Origin: CAVQGZ01 sp963712175 | GTDB lineage: Bacteria; Actinomycetota; Actinomycetes; Jiangellales; Jiangellaceae | NCBI GenBank assembly: GCA_963712175.1 | Contig: CAVQGZ010000004.1 | Span: 620,001-684,000, forward strand | Length of the DNA: 64,000 nucleotides | Direction: 5' to 3' | Shown here: in pieces, positions 48,428-56,655 of the stretch | Numbering within the stretch: the stretch's first letter is position 1 | Layout: each line of letters opens with the position of its first letter | Made by a program: the position numbers and the translations under genes | The notes under the pieces: generated by a model | The model's input: the letters and a program-made list of their open reading frames with translations, nothing else | Databases searched by the model: none | Told to the model about the DNA's origin: nothing

Positions 48428-49351
48428 ATGGTCGCGGTACTGAGGACACCGGACGAGCGGTTTGCGGGTCTCACCGAGGCAGGAGAGGCGGCCTACGCCG
48501 ACGTGCCGTTCCTCGACGACCAGCCGACGCGGATGGCCTACCTGGACGTCAGCCCGAGTGATTCGGCCATGGACGGCGAACCCGGAGTCGTGGTCCTGCT
48601 GCACGGCGAGCCCACCTGGTCATACCTCTATCGCACGATGATCCCCGTGCTGACGGGAGCCGGTCTGCGCGTCGTGGCGCCGGACATGATCGGCTTCGGG
48701 CGCTCGGACAAGCCGGCCGCGGTGAGCGACCACACCTATGCACGCCACGTCTCGTCCCTGAAGGCGCTACTGGTCGACCACCTCAGGCTGTCCGACGCCA
48801 CCGTGGTGGGGCAGGACTGGGGTGGGCTCATCGGTCTGCGCCTGGCGACGGAGAACGACGGCCTGTTCGGTCGGATCGTGGCTGCGAACACTGGGCTGCC
48901 GACGGGTGACCATTCCATGCCCGACATCTGGTGGGCGATGCGTCACGCGATGGAGACCGCCCCGGACCTGCAGATCGGCCGAGCGGTCGCGGCCGGCTGC
49001 GTGCGCGGGCTCTCCGAGGCCGACCGGGCGGCCTACGACGCGCCGTTCCCTGACGAGTCGTACAAGGCCGGGCCACGGGCGATGCCCGGGCTCGTCCCCG
49101 TCAGCCCGGACGATCCGGCCACCGAAGCGAACCGGGCGGCGTGGCAGGTGCTCGCCGGCTGGCAGAAGCCCTTCCTGGTCGCCTTCTCCGACAGCGACCC
49201 GATCTCCGGAGCAATGGCGCCGGTGTTCCACAAGCTCGTGCCAGGGACGAGGGGGTACCAGCACCCCACGATCGCCCAGGCAGGGCACTTCCTCCAAGAG
49301 GACGCCGGCCCCGAGCTGGCCGACGAGGTCGTCCGCTTCATCCGCGCGTAG
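48428..49351 (+). CDS. Haloalkane dehalogenase-like alpha/beta hydrolase
   Basis: A 307-aa alpha/beta hydrolase with the dehalogenase-type nucleophile elbow GQDWGG (Asp), preceded by LLHGEPTWSYLYRTM (the HGxPTWSYLWR oxyanion/halide-binding pattern) and followed by the His of IAQAGHFLQEDAG. The length matches haloalkane dehalogenases. These hydrolyse halogenated alkanes to alcohols, but most relatives have not been tested, so the substrate is inferred. The ATG at 48428 lies 2 nt after the stop of the 92-aa gene; a GTG at 48422 overlaps it. Confidence 0.82.
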   Translation: MVAVLRTPDERFAGLTEAGEAAYADVPFLDDQPTRMAYLDVSPSDSAMDGEPGVVVLLHGEPTWSYLYRTMIPVLTGAGLRVVAPDMIGFGRSDKPAAVSDHTYARHVSSLKALLVDHLRLSDATVVGQDWGGLIGLRLATENDGLFGRIVAANTGLPTGDHSMPDIWWAMRHAMETAPDLQIGRAVAAGCVRGLSEADRAAYDAPFPDESYKAGPRAMPGLVPVSPDDPATEANRAAWQVLAGWQKPFLVAFSDSDPISGAMAPVFHKLVPGTRGYQHPTIAQAGHFLQEDAGPELADEVVRFIRA

Positions 49352-49360
49352 GGGTCCGTC

Positions 49361-49831
49361 CTACGACGGTCGCGCGTCCAGCGTCGCCGCGTTGGCCTTG
49401 AGATGCACTTGACGCTTGATCCGGCTGAGCATGCCGACCATGCCTCGCAGACGTAGCGGGGACACCGCCTGGGCCAGCCCGAGCCGCATGGGCGCGTCGT
49501 CCGGGACGGCCAGAACCTCGGCTGCGCTGAGCCCGTCCAGGCCCGCGTGCAGGATGCCCGCGAAGCCGCGCGTCGTGGGCGCTTCGGCCGGTGCGTCGAC
49601 GTAGAGGTGGACGGCCGCGTCCATGCCCCCGTCGACCTCGACGGTGAGGAAGACCGGGGACTGGCACTCGTCCACCTGCTCGAGGGAGTCGCGATCGTCG
49701 GCGAAGCGATCAGGAAGGGCAGGTAGCTCGTCGGAGAACTCGAGCAGAAGGTCCAGTCGCTCCCTGGTGGAGGCGGCCGTGAAGTCGTCCGCGATCTCGG
49801 CGAACGGGGCCGGAAGGTCGTGCGCGGTCAC
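49361..49831 (-). CDS. sufE: SufE family sulfur acceptor protein
   Basis: A 156-aa SufE. The acceptor cysteine lies in DECQSPVF, the family signature, with KLGLAQ-type LGLAQAVSPLRLRGMVGML at the C-terminus. It starts at a GTG (49831), 3 bp downstream of the rhodanese stop on the minus strand, so the two are co-transcribed. SufE normally takes sulfur from the cysteine desulfurase SufS; pairing with a rhodanese-type sulfurtransferase suggests persulfide transfer in this operon. No suf cluster is nearby. Confidence 0.9.
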   Translation of the reverse strand: MTAHDLPAPFAEIADDFTAASTRERLDLLLEFSDELPALPDRFADDRDSLEQVDECQSPVFLTVEVDGGMDAAVHLYVDAPAEAPTTRGFAGILHAGLDGLSAAEVLAVPDDAPMRLGLAQAVSPLRLRGMVGMLSRIKRQVHLKANAATLDARPS

Positions 49832-49834
49832 GTC

Positions 49835-50725
49835 TCAGACGCTCCCCGGCTCGCTTCCCGCGACGATGGGGACGCGCACGGCGTTGCCCCACTCCGTCCA
49901 CGACCCGTCGTAGTTGCGCACCTGGGAGAAGCCGAGCAGGTGCGTCAGCACGAACCACGTGTGCGACGAACGCTCGCCGATCCGGCAGTAGGCGACCACG
50001 TCGTCGTCGGGGGACAGGCCGGCGCCGTCCAGGTAGATCTGCTCCAGCTCCGTGCGCTCGCGGAACCGGCCGTCGTCTGCGGCGGCCTTCGCCCACGGCA
50101 CGTTGGCGGCACCCGGGATGTGCCCGCCACGCATGGCGCCCTCCTGCGGGTAGTCGGGCATGTGCAGAAGCTCCCCGGAGTACTCGCCGGGGGAGCGGAC
50201 GTCGATCAGCGGCCTTCCCAGATGGGCCAACACGTCGTCCTTGAACGCGCGCAGCACGCTGTCGTCCCGCTCGAGGACCGGGTAGGTGGCCTCGGCGGGT
50301 GTGTCCACCTCGCGAGTCATCGGACGACCCTCGGCCAGCCAGGCGCTGCGACCGCCGTCGAGCAGGCGCACGTCGGGGTGACCGAAGAGTGCGAAGACCC
50401 AGAGCGCGTAGGCCGCCCACCAGTTGTTCTTGTCCCCGTACAGCACGACCGTCGTGTCGCGTGAGATGCCGTGAGCACCCATGAGGGACGCGAATCGCGC
50501 TCCGTCGATGTAGTCGCGGGTGACGGGGTCGTTGAGGTCGAGGTGCCAGTCGATCTTCACGGCGCCGGGGATGTGGCCGGTGTCGTAGAGAAGCACGTCC
50601 TCGTCGCTCTCGACCACCACGAGCCCGTCGGCGCCGAGGTTGTCCGCCAGCCACTGGGTGGTGACCAGGCGCTGCGGATGTGCGTACGTGGCGAGCTTCT
50701 CGTCGGGATCGAACGAGACGGGCAT
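49835..50725 (-). CDS. sseA: Thiosulfate/3-mercaptopyruvate sulfurtransferase (tandem rhodanese)
   Basis: A 296-aa protein with two rhodanese domains. The second has the active-site cysteine in VAYCRIGERSSHTWFVL, the pattern of thiosulfate sulfurtransferases (CRxGxR[ST]), and the first lacks it. Other marks are VVESDEDVLLYDTGHIPGAVKIDW and LIDVRSPGEYSGE. It moves a sulfane sulfur to cyanide or thiol acceptors. The ATG at 50725 has AGGAGG 8 nt upstream. It precedes sufE in a two-gene operon. Confidence 0.91.
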   Translation of the reverse strand: MPVSFDPDEKLATYAHPQRLVTTQWLADNLGADGLVVVESDEDVLLYDTGHIPGAVKIDWHLDLNDPVTRDYIDGARFASLMGAHGISRDTTVVLYGDKNNWWAAYALWVFALFGHPDVRLLDGGRSAWLAEGRPMTREVDTPAEATYPVLERDDSVLRAFKDDVLAHLGRPLIDVRSPGEYSGELLHMPDYPQEGAMRGGHIPGAANVPWAKAAADDGRFRERTELEQIYLDGAGLSPDDDVVAYCRIGERSSHTWFVLTHLLGFSQVRNYDGSWTEWGNAVRVPIVAGSEPGSV

Positions 50726-50859
50726 GGACGTGCCTCCTGGCGGGTGTGGATCGAGGTCGTCGGGGGAACAACACAGGTGCGCAGATCGTTCCACCAGTAC
50801 TGCTGTCGCACCGATTCGGCCTGCCTGGGCAGGCGTCGTCACCGGAGAAGGAGTACGAG

Positions 50860-51240
50860 ATGCCCACCGCACGCCAGGTTGCCGCCGCTGCGGCCGTCGG
50901 CCGCGCCGTACGAGCCGGGTCCCAGCCCGGCACGGCATCGGTCAGCGAACGCATCCGGCTCGTCCCTGCGATGCTGGCCGACTCCTTGGCCGGACGGTTC
51001 CCCGCGTTGAGCCGCACTCGGCTGGCCATGCTGCTGCTCGGCGTGCTCTACATCGTGTCTCCCGTCGACCTCGTCCCGGAGAGTGCCCTGCTGCTGCTCG
51101 GCCTGACCGACGACGTCCTGGTCGCCGGATGGGTCGTCGCCACCACGGTCGATGCTGCTGGTGAGTACGCGATGTGGCGTCGAGCAGTTCCGTACCCCGC
51201 GCCTTCGTCTGTCGTGGCCCAGCAGGTGCCGGGCGCCTGA
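50860..51240 (+). CDS. DUF1232 (YkvA) family protein
   Basis: A 126-aa protein whose core reads LAMLLLGVLYIVSPVDLVPESALLLLGLTDD, the DUF1232 signature (Y-x-x-S-P-x-D-x-x-P-x). That motif suggests two short hydrophobic helices in the membrane. Function unknown. The ATG at 50860 has AAGGAG about 7 nt upstream. It is convergent with the ligase gene, 7 bp apart. Confidence 0.8.
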   Translation: MPTARQVAAAAAVGRAVRAGSQPGTASVSERIRLVPAMLADSLAGRFPALSRTRLAMLLLGVLYIVSPVDLVPESALLLLGLTDDVLVAGWVVATTVDAAGEYAMWRRAVPYPAPSSVVAQQVPGA

Positions 51241-51247
51241 ATCGGCG

Positions 51248-52795
51248 TCAGGCGAGCATCGAGCGGACCCTCGTGATCGTGTCGGCCTCGTCGGCGCGCT
51301 TGTCGTCGCGGTAACGCAGCACACGGGCGAACCGGAGAGCAGCGCCGCCGGCGTAGCGCTGCGAGGACTGGACGCCGTCGATCGCGACCTCCACGACCTG
51401 CTCGGGACGAACGTCCACCACCCAGCCGTCGGTCGCTCCGGTGGCCAGGGCCAGGAAGCGCTGGGTCTGCCACCGAAGGATCTCGTCGGTCATCCCCTTG
51501 AAGGTCTTGCCCAGCATGACGAATCCACCGGGCTCGCCGACCTCGCCGTCGGGGTCGTAGGCGCCGAGGTGGATGTTCGACAGCCACCCCTGACGGCGCC
51601 CATGGCCCCACTCGACGGCCAGCACGACCAGGTCGAGCACCGTCCGTGGCTTGACCTTCACCCAGGCGGCGCCGCGTCGTCCTGCTGAGTAGGGAGCCGA
51701 GGCAGCCTTGACGACTCCTCCCTCGTGTCCCTGCTGCAGGGCTGCAGACACGAACTCAGCCGCCTCGATCCGGTCGGGAGTCACCAGCCGAGGCATCAAC
51801 GCATCGCTCGCCACCGCGTCGGCCAACCGGGCCCAGCGAGTGCGGGCTGCCTCGCTGAGCAGGTCGTCCCCGTCGACGTGCAGAGCGTCGAACACCGCCA
51901 GCGACAGCGGAGCCTCACGTCTGGCGCTGCTCACGTCGACCGACCTGCCCACGCGAGACCCCGTCACCTGGAAGGGCGCCGGACGGCCGTCAGGACGGAG
52001 CACCAAGGCCTCCGCGTCGAGCACCAGGCGCCGCGAGTCGAAGCCCCGCACCTGCTCGACGACGTCGGGTAGGCGCGCGGTCAGGTCGTCCCCGGAACGG
52101 CTGAAGACTGCGACGTCGTCGCCGTCGCGATGAAGCTGGACGCGGATCCCGTCGAGCTTCCACTCCACGCCCGCCTCGCCCTGCTCGCTGAGGCGGTCGA
52201 ACGCGTCGTCGACCGTTGCGGCGCTCTGCGCCAACATCGGTGCCAGCGCGGTGCCGACCCTCAGGCGGAATGCCGCCAGCCCTCGGGGGCCGTCGCGACG
52301 CAGCGAGACGGCGACGTCGGGGAGCGAGCCGGCCAGGGTGACAGCCGCGCGGACGTCGGCGGAGGAGACCCCGCCGGCCGTGGCGACCGCCTCGGTCATG
52401 ACCCCGGCAGCCGCGCCCTGGCGCAGCTCGCCGGAGATCAGCCCGCCCAGCAGACGCTGCTCGGTTGCGGTGGCCCGAGCCAGGAGCTCGGCGACAACCG
52501 TGCGACGTCGTCCGCTCGAACCGGGACCCCGCAGCGCGGAGACACCCTCGAAGGCAGCGTCCACCTCGCTCACCGTCACCGAGGCGACCTCGGCCGGGGG
52601 TGGCAGGCCGCGGAGCGCGGCGACTCCGACGCCCGTCCGTCTCTGGCGGAGCTCCCCGCTGAGGTAGCGCACGACCAGGTCGACCTCCTGCGGCTCGGCG
52701 CGTGCCAGCAGCTGCGCCAGCAGCGTGATCTTCTCGTTGCGCGAGGACGTGGCCGCGATCGCGTCGGAGACGGCGGCGACCTCTGCCAGGAGCAT
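51248..52795 (-). CDS. ATP-dependent DNA ligase (LigB-like)
   Basis: A 515-aa ligase with a helical N-terminal DNA-binding domain (about residues 1-205), the adenylation domain with the nucleophilic lysine in VEWKLDGIRVQ (KxDG, motif I) and motif III-IV GGVVKAASAPYSAGRRGAAWVKVKP (motif V lysines), and an OB domain with GWVVDVRPEQVVEVAIDGVQSS. Size and order resemble mycobacterial LigB, a non-essential ATP-dependent ligase beside the essential NAD-dependent LigA. The ATG at 52795 lies 6 nt after CAGGCT, a possible leaderless-type -10. Confidence 0.9.
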   Translation of the reverse strand: MLLAEVAAVSDAIAATSSRNEKITLLAQLLARAEPQEVDLVVRYLSGELRQRRTGVGVAALRGLPPPAEVASVTVSEVDAAFEGVSALRGPGSSGRRRTVVAELLARATATEQRLLGGLISGELRQGAAAGVMTEAVATAGGVSSADVRAAVTLAGSLPDVAVSLRRDGPRGLAAFRLRVGTALAPMLAQSAATVDDAFDRLSEQGEAGVEWKLDGIRVQLHRDGDDVAVFSRSGDDLTARLPDVVEQVRGFDSRRLVLDAEALVLRPDGRPAPFQVTGSRVGRSVDVSSARREAPLSLAVFDALHVDGDDLLSEAARTRWARLADAVASDALMPRLVTPDRIEAAEFVSAALQQGHEGGVVKAASAPYSAGRRGAAWVKVKPRTVLDLVVLAVEWGHGRRQGWLSNIHLGAYDPDGEVGEPGGFVMLGKTFKGMTDEILRWQTQRFLALATGATDGWVVDVRPEQVVEVAIDGVQSSQRYAGGAALRFARVLRYRDDKRADEADTITRVRSMLA

Positions 52796-52801
52796 GCGGG
52801 C

Positions 52802-52807
52802 AGCCTG
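52802..52807 (-). promoter_or_regulatory. -10 element of the ligase gene (leaderless type)
   Basis: CAGGCT on the minus strand, 6 nt before the ligase ATG at 52795. It lies one base from the opposite-strand -10 at 52809. Confidence 0.4.
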
Positions 52808-52808
52808 G

Positions 52809-52814
52809 CAGAAT
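52809..52814 (+). promoter_or_regulatory. -10 element of the SGNH hydrolase gene (leaderless type)
   Basis: CAGAAT, 8 nt before the GTG at 52823. Confidence 0.45.
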
Positions 52815-52822
52815 CTCGCGTC

Positions 52823-53629
52823 GTGCTCGACGCGACTTCCCACAGCAGACCGCTTCCCGACACACCGCGATGGTCGTCGTTCGTGGCCCTCGGTGACTCG
52901 TTCACCGAGGGGCTGGACGACCTGCACGAGGACGGCGTGTACCGAGGATGGGCTGACCTCGTCGCCGAGGAGCTCGCACGTCGGCGGCCCGATTTCGCCT
53001 ACGCCAACCTGGCTGTGCGTGGGCGGCTGCTGCCGCAGATCATCGCCGAGCAGGTGCCGCGAGCCCTAGCGATGCAGCCGGACCTGGTCTCGCTCGTCGG
53101 CGGAGTGAACGACATGCTCCGTCCGTCGTTCGACCCTGCTGCCCTGAACCGCCGCCTGGACCGGGCGGTGGGCCAGCTGCGGGAGTCAGGAAGCGACGTC
53201 CTGCTCGTCGTCGGGGTGAACCCGACAGGCCGCTCCACGGCGCTGACCCGGCTCATGCCGCGCGTCCTTGCGCTGAACGAGATCGTCGCCGAGGTGTCGC
53301 GACGGTGGGAGTGCTACCCCGTGGACCTGTTCGGCGCCCAGGTCTTCGCCGACCCACGGCTGTGGGCGGCTGACCGGCTGCACCTTTCCGCTGCCGGCCA
53401 CGAGCGGGTGGCGGGGGCGTTCATGCAGACCCTGGGGCTCGGCGACGACTCGTGGCGAGAGCCCCTTCCGCCGGCCGATCCTGTGTCGTTCGTCGGTGCT
53501 CGCCGTGACGACGCGGCCTGGCTGCGAGCCCACTTGGCTCCCTGGGTGGCCAGGCGGGTGCGCGGTGAGTCGTCCGGGCGTCAGCTCGGGGCCAAACGCC
53601 CCGTCCTCACGCCGCTCGGCGTCGGCTGA
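52823..53629 (+). CDS. SGNH/GDSL-family hydrolase
   Basis: A 268-aa esterase-like hydrolase. Block I is FVALGDSFTEGLDD (Ser), block III SLVGGVNDMLRPS (Asn), and block V WAADRLHLSAAGHERVAG (Asp-x-x-His), so the SGNH triad and oxyanion residues are all present. There is no signal peptide, so it is probably cytoplasmic. The substrate is unknown; related actinobacterial proteins are lipases or acetylesterases. Start GTG at 52823 follows a divergent promoter shared with the ligase. The 3' end overlaps the convergent exporter gene by 23 bp. Confidence 0.86.
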   Translation: MLDATSHSRPLPDTPRWSSFVALGDSFTEGLDDLHEDGVYRGWADLVAEELARRRPDFAYANLAVRGRLLPQIIAEQVPRALAMQPDLVSLVGGVNDMLRPSFDPAALNRRLDRAVGQLRESGSDVLLVVGVNPTGRSTALTRLMPRVLALNEIVAEVSRRWECYPVDLFGAQVFADPRLWAADRLHLSAAGHERVAGAFMQTLGLGDDSWREPLPPADPVSFVGARRDDAAWLRAHLAPWVARRVRGESSGRQLGAKRPVLTPLGVG

Positions 53630-54956
53630 CGAGCAGCTCGCCGAGCAGGGCGCCTGAGGCGAGCGCCAGCATGCGCACGGCAGCCTCCAGGAGCACGACC
53701 AGGCCCTCGACGGTTTCGCCGGCCGTGAGCAGCAGGCTTCCCCGGTAGAGGGTGAGGCCGGGGAGCAGCGGCAGGATGCCGGGAACCACGAACACAAGAG
53801 CCAAGGTCCCGGCGCGCTGGGCGGCCAGGCCCGCTGCCATGCCCACGACGACGGCCGCGGCGCCGTAGGCCAGCGTGGTCGAGTTCACGGCCGAGGTCAG
53901 TGCAGTGCTTGCGCTGAACCCCACCGCCCCGATCGCCAAGGACGCCCCGACCAGCGTCCACGGCGCCTGGTAGACGACGGCGGCCGAGGCAGCCGCCATC
54001 GCCCCGGCAGCAACGCGCAGAAGCAGCGACGACGGTGCCACGTCGTCTCCGGGGATGATCTGCATCGGCACCGACGCCGCCGTCGCCACCGCGAGGCCGA
54101 CAAGGACCCCGGCAACGATGCCGACGACCACCATCGTCCCGTCCACTGCCCGGCCGATGGCGGTCAGCGGGAAGCCAACGAGCGCGTCGCGCACCGAACC
54201 GACGAGGGCGACGCCGGGGAGCATCACGACGATGCCGGCAGCGACGACCAGGGACGGGCGGATCTGCGCGTCGACGGAGCTGAGCAGGGCCGTCGCGGCG
54301 AGGGCGACAAGACCGCCAATCCCGGCCACGAACAGGGCCGGGACGCGTGGGCCGGCCACCTGGTCGGCGAGCCAGATGACCAGCAAACCGGTTACCGCCG
54401 CCGCCAGGGCGATCTCCCACCCTGACCCCAGTGAGACGGCGACTGCCCCCGCCAGGACCGCGTTCGCGAGAAGGGTGACTCGCCGGCCGTGAGCCCGACG
54501 AGCCGACTCGATCTGGGCGAGGCGCAGCTGGGCTTCACCCAGGTTGACGTCGCCATTGACGATGTCGGTCAGGAGCTGGTGGACGAGCGTCAGTCGCTGG
54601 TAGTCGGGGGTTCCCTGGCGCACCACGCGACTGGTCGCGACCGGGTAGCCGTCGACGACAGCGGTGACCCACAGAGCGTTGTAGGTGACATCGACCTCGA
54701 CCTGGCCCAGGCCCAGCGTCGTGGCAGCGGCGTGCACAGCCGACTCCACGTCGACGGCAGCAGTCCCTCGCGCCAGGAGCTGAGCCCCGCAGCGCAGCGA
54801 GAGATCCATCACCTCGTACGCGCGGGCGTCGGCGTCCGGCTGGCGGGCTCCGGGTCGGTAGGCACCGCGGTCGAGGAAGACGCCGGGCATCGTGGGTGGC
54901 TCGGTGTCGAGGGCAAGCCTGCTGACTCGAGCCCGCAGCCGCCGGGTCCACGGCAT
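53607..54956 (-). CDS. Threonine/serine exporter family (ThrE-like)
   Basis: A 449-aa membrane protein. The N-terminal ThrE domain is soluble and conserved (YEVMDLSLRCGAQLLARGTAAVDVESAV, YNALWVTAVVDGYPV) and is followed by about ten hydrophobic segments, ending VFVVPGILPLLPGLTLYRG, the family's conserved loop. ThrE in Corynebacterium exports threonine and serine, and this is the same fusion of DUF1212 and DUF3815 parts. The ATG at 54956 has GGAGG 5 nt upstream; the GTG at 54980 is less likely. It is divergent from the gamma-glutamyltransferase gene. Confidence 0.88.
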   Translation of the reverse strand: MPWTRRLRARVSRLALDTEPPTMPGVFLDRGAYRPGARQPDADARAYEVMDLSLRCGAQLLARGTAAVDVESAVHAAATTLGLGQVEVDVTYNALWVTAVVDGYPVATSRVVRQGTPDYQRLTLVHQLLTDIVNGDVNLGEAQLRLAQIESARRAHGRRVTLLANAVLAGAVAVSLGSGWEIALAAAVTGLLVIWLADQVAGPRVPALFVAGIGGLVALAATALLSSVDAQIRPSLVVAAGIVVMLPGVALVGSVRDALVGFPLTAIGRAVDGTMVVVGIVAGVLVGLAVATAASVPMQIIPGDDVAPSSLLLRVAAGAMAAASAAVVYQAPWTLVGASLAIGAVGFSASTALTSAVNSTTLAYGAAAVVVGMAAGLAAQRAGTLALVFVVPGILPLLPGLTLYRGSLLLTAGETVEGLVVLLEAAVRMLALASGALLGELLVSRRRAA

Positions 54957-55014
54957 GGACGCCTCCGTTGTCACACCCACCCCGAGTGGTAGCCGAACGC
55001 TATCGGAGCACCTC

Positions 55015-55020
55015 TACTCT
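55015..55020 (+). promoter_or_regulatory. -10 element of the gamma-glutamyltransferase gene (leaderless type)
   Basis: TACTCT, 8 nt, then the ATG at 55029. Confidence 0.5.
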
Positions 55021-55028
55021 CAGCGCCC

Positions 55029-56474
55029 ATGCCGCCGCAGCCCACGACGATCGCCCCCGCGGTTGCCGCCGCGGATGTCGCCACCGCCGCTGTGGGGGCC
55101 CGCATCCTCACACAGGGGGGCAACGCGGCGGACGCCGCGGTGGCAGCCGCACTATCGGCATGTGCCGGCGAGACGATCTACACCGGGCTCGCCGGGGGCG
55201 GCTTCGCCGTCCACTGGGATGCCGAGACCAGCCAGGCCAGCGTCGTCGACTTCTTCGTCACGGTCCCGGGCCTGGGTCTTGGGCAACCCGTGGCTCCCAT
55301 GAAGGCGATTCATGTCTCGTTCGGCGCGGCCCCGCTGGAGTATCACGTCGGGGCGGCAACCGTCGCCGTGCCGGGGAGCCCGCGCGGGTTCCACGAGGTG
55401 CACCGGCTCTTCGGGCGACTCGACTGGGGTTCGGTCGTCGACCCCGCCTACGAGCTCGCCGACGGGGGAGTGTCGCTCTCGGCGCAGAAGGCACTCGGGC
55501 TCGCCGTGATGCGCGAGGCGATGTGCCTCGGTGAGGATGGCCGCGCCGCCTACGCGCCACGGGGTCGCCTGCTCGCGGCTGGGGAGCGCCTGTGGCACCG
55601 CGGTCTGGCCCGGTCCTTCGAGATTCTTCGCGACGAAGGGCCCGAGCCCTTCTATACCGGAGCTGTGGCGGAGGCGATGGTGGAGCTGGTAGCGGGCGGA
55701 GGCGGGGCCCTGACCGCTGCAGACCTGGCTGCCTACCGGCCGCTGGTCTCTCGCGCTCGCTCGGTCCCGTTCGCTGGTGCCACCGTCCACGGGCGCACGG
55801 ACCTGCTCGACCTGCTGGGCACGCTGCAGGCATTGCCCCCGGCCATGTCGTCGGCGTCGGCGTCGCCGGCGGACCGGGTCGCCGCCTGGGTGCGCGCTCT
55901 CATGGATCCGTCCCGCGGCAGCAGCCGATCCGGGACCGGGACCAGCAACGTGTGCGCGGTCGACGCCTCCGGCAATGCATGCGCGATCACGACCAGCCTT
56001 GGTCTCGGCTCGGGGGACTGGGTGCCCGGATACGGGCTGCACATGAACTCGATGATCGGTGAGGGCGAGCTGATGATTGCCGGCGCCGAGGTCGGGTCCC
56101 GTGTGCCGTCCATGATGTCGCCGGTGGTCGCCAGCGGCCCGCAGGGCCTTCTGGCGGCGGCTGGAGCCGCGGGTGGCTCCCGCATCCGATCGGCGATGCT
56201 GCAGGTGTTGTCGGGGGTGCTCGCGGAGGGCCTGACCCCGGACGAGGCAGTCCAGCGCCCTCGGGTGCACGCGGTCGCGTCGAACGACACGGTTGTCGCC
56301 CATGTCGAGCCCGGGATGGGTGAGGACGTGCTGGCCGAGCTGCGGGCCGAGGGCCTGGCAGTGCACCAGTGGGACGCACCGTCGGCCTACTTCGGCGGTG
56401 TGAGCATCATCGGGGTGTCGGGCGCCGCGGCGGACCCGCGTCGTGACGGGGCCGTGGCGAGGCCGGCGGGGTAG
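55029..56474 (+). CDS. Gamma-glutamyltransferase family protein
   Basis: A 481-aa member of the Ntn-hydrolase GGT family. The N-terminal half has GGNAADAAVAAALSACAGE and TGLAGGGFAVHWD, as in GGT, and the autocleavage nucleophile is the threonine in GTGTSNVCAVD, the start of the small subunit. GLGSGDWVPGYGLHMNSMIGE and SRVPSMMSPVV (substrate-binding) follow. It is shorter than classic GGT (550-600 aa) and has no signal peptide, so it is likely cytoplasmic. It may hydrolyse gamma-glutamyl compounds; the glutamate-cysteine ligase-like gene is 2.7 kb downstream. ATG at 55029, leaderless-type. Confidence 0.85.
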   Translation: MPPQPTTIAPAVAAADVATAAVGARILTQGGNAADAAVAAALSACAGETIYTGLAGGGFAVHWDAETSQASVVDFFVTVPGLGLGQPVAPMKAIHVSFGAAPLEYHVGAATVAVPGSPRGFHEVHRLFGRLDWGSVVDPAYELADGGVSLSAQKALGLAVMREAMCLGEDGRAAYAPRGRLLAAGERLWHRGLARSFEILRDEGPEPFYTGAVAEAMVELVAGGGGALTAADLAAYRPLVSRARSVPFAGATVHGRTDLLDLLGTLQALPPAMSSASASPADRVAAWVRALMDPSRGSSRSGTGTSNVCAVDASGNACAITTSLGLGSGDWVPGYGLHMNSMIGEGELMIAGAEVGSRVPSMMSPVVASGPQGLLAAAGAAGGSRIRSAMLQVLSGVLAEGLTPDEAVQRPRVHAVASNDTVVAHVEPGMGEDVLAELRAEGLAVHQWDAPSAYFGGVSIIGVSGAAADPRRDGAVARPAG

Positions 56475-56529
56475 ATCCGCGAGTTCGGCCCGGCTTTCGC
56501 CGGTGGCCGTGCCCGGGTGTACGCGAACG

Positions 56530-56606
56530 CACACATTCGCCATGCGGGTCGAGCCGTGACCTGCGGATTCTCCGCCCACCAGGGCTGTCCACGTGGCGAA
56601 TGTGTG
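56530..56606. repeat. Pair of 13-bp inverted repeats
   Basis: CACACATTCGCCA (56530-56542) and TGGCGAATGTGTG (56594-56606) are exact inverted copies separated by 51 bp, between the convergent gamma-glutamyltransferase and dinB genes. They could form a long-loop hairpin or be two operator half-sites for a dimeric regulator. I know of no matching consensus. Confidence 0.5.
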
Positions 56607-56655
56607 GATTCAGGTACGCCCAAGCCTTCCGATACCAGGCTGGTTGCCCGCCGGA

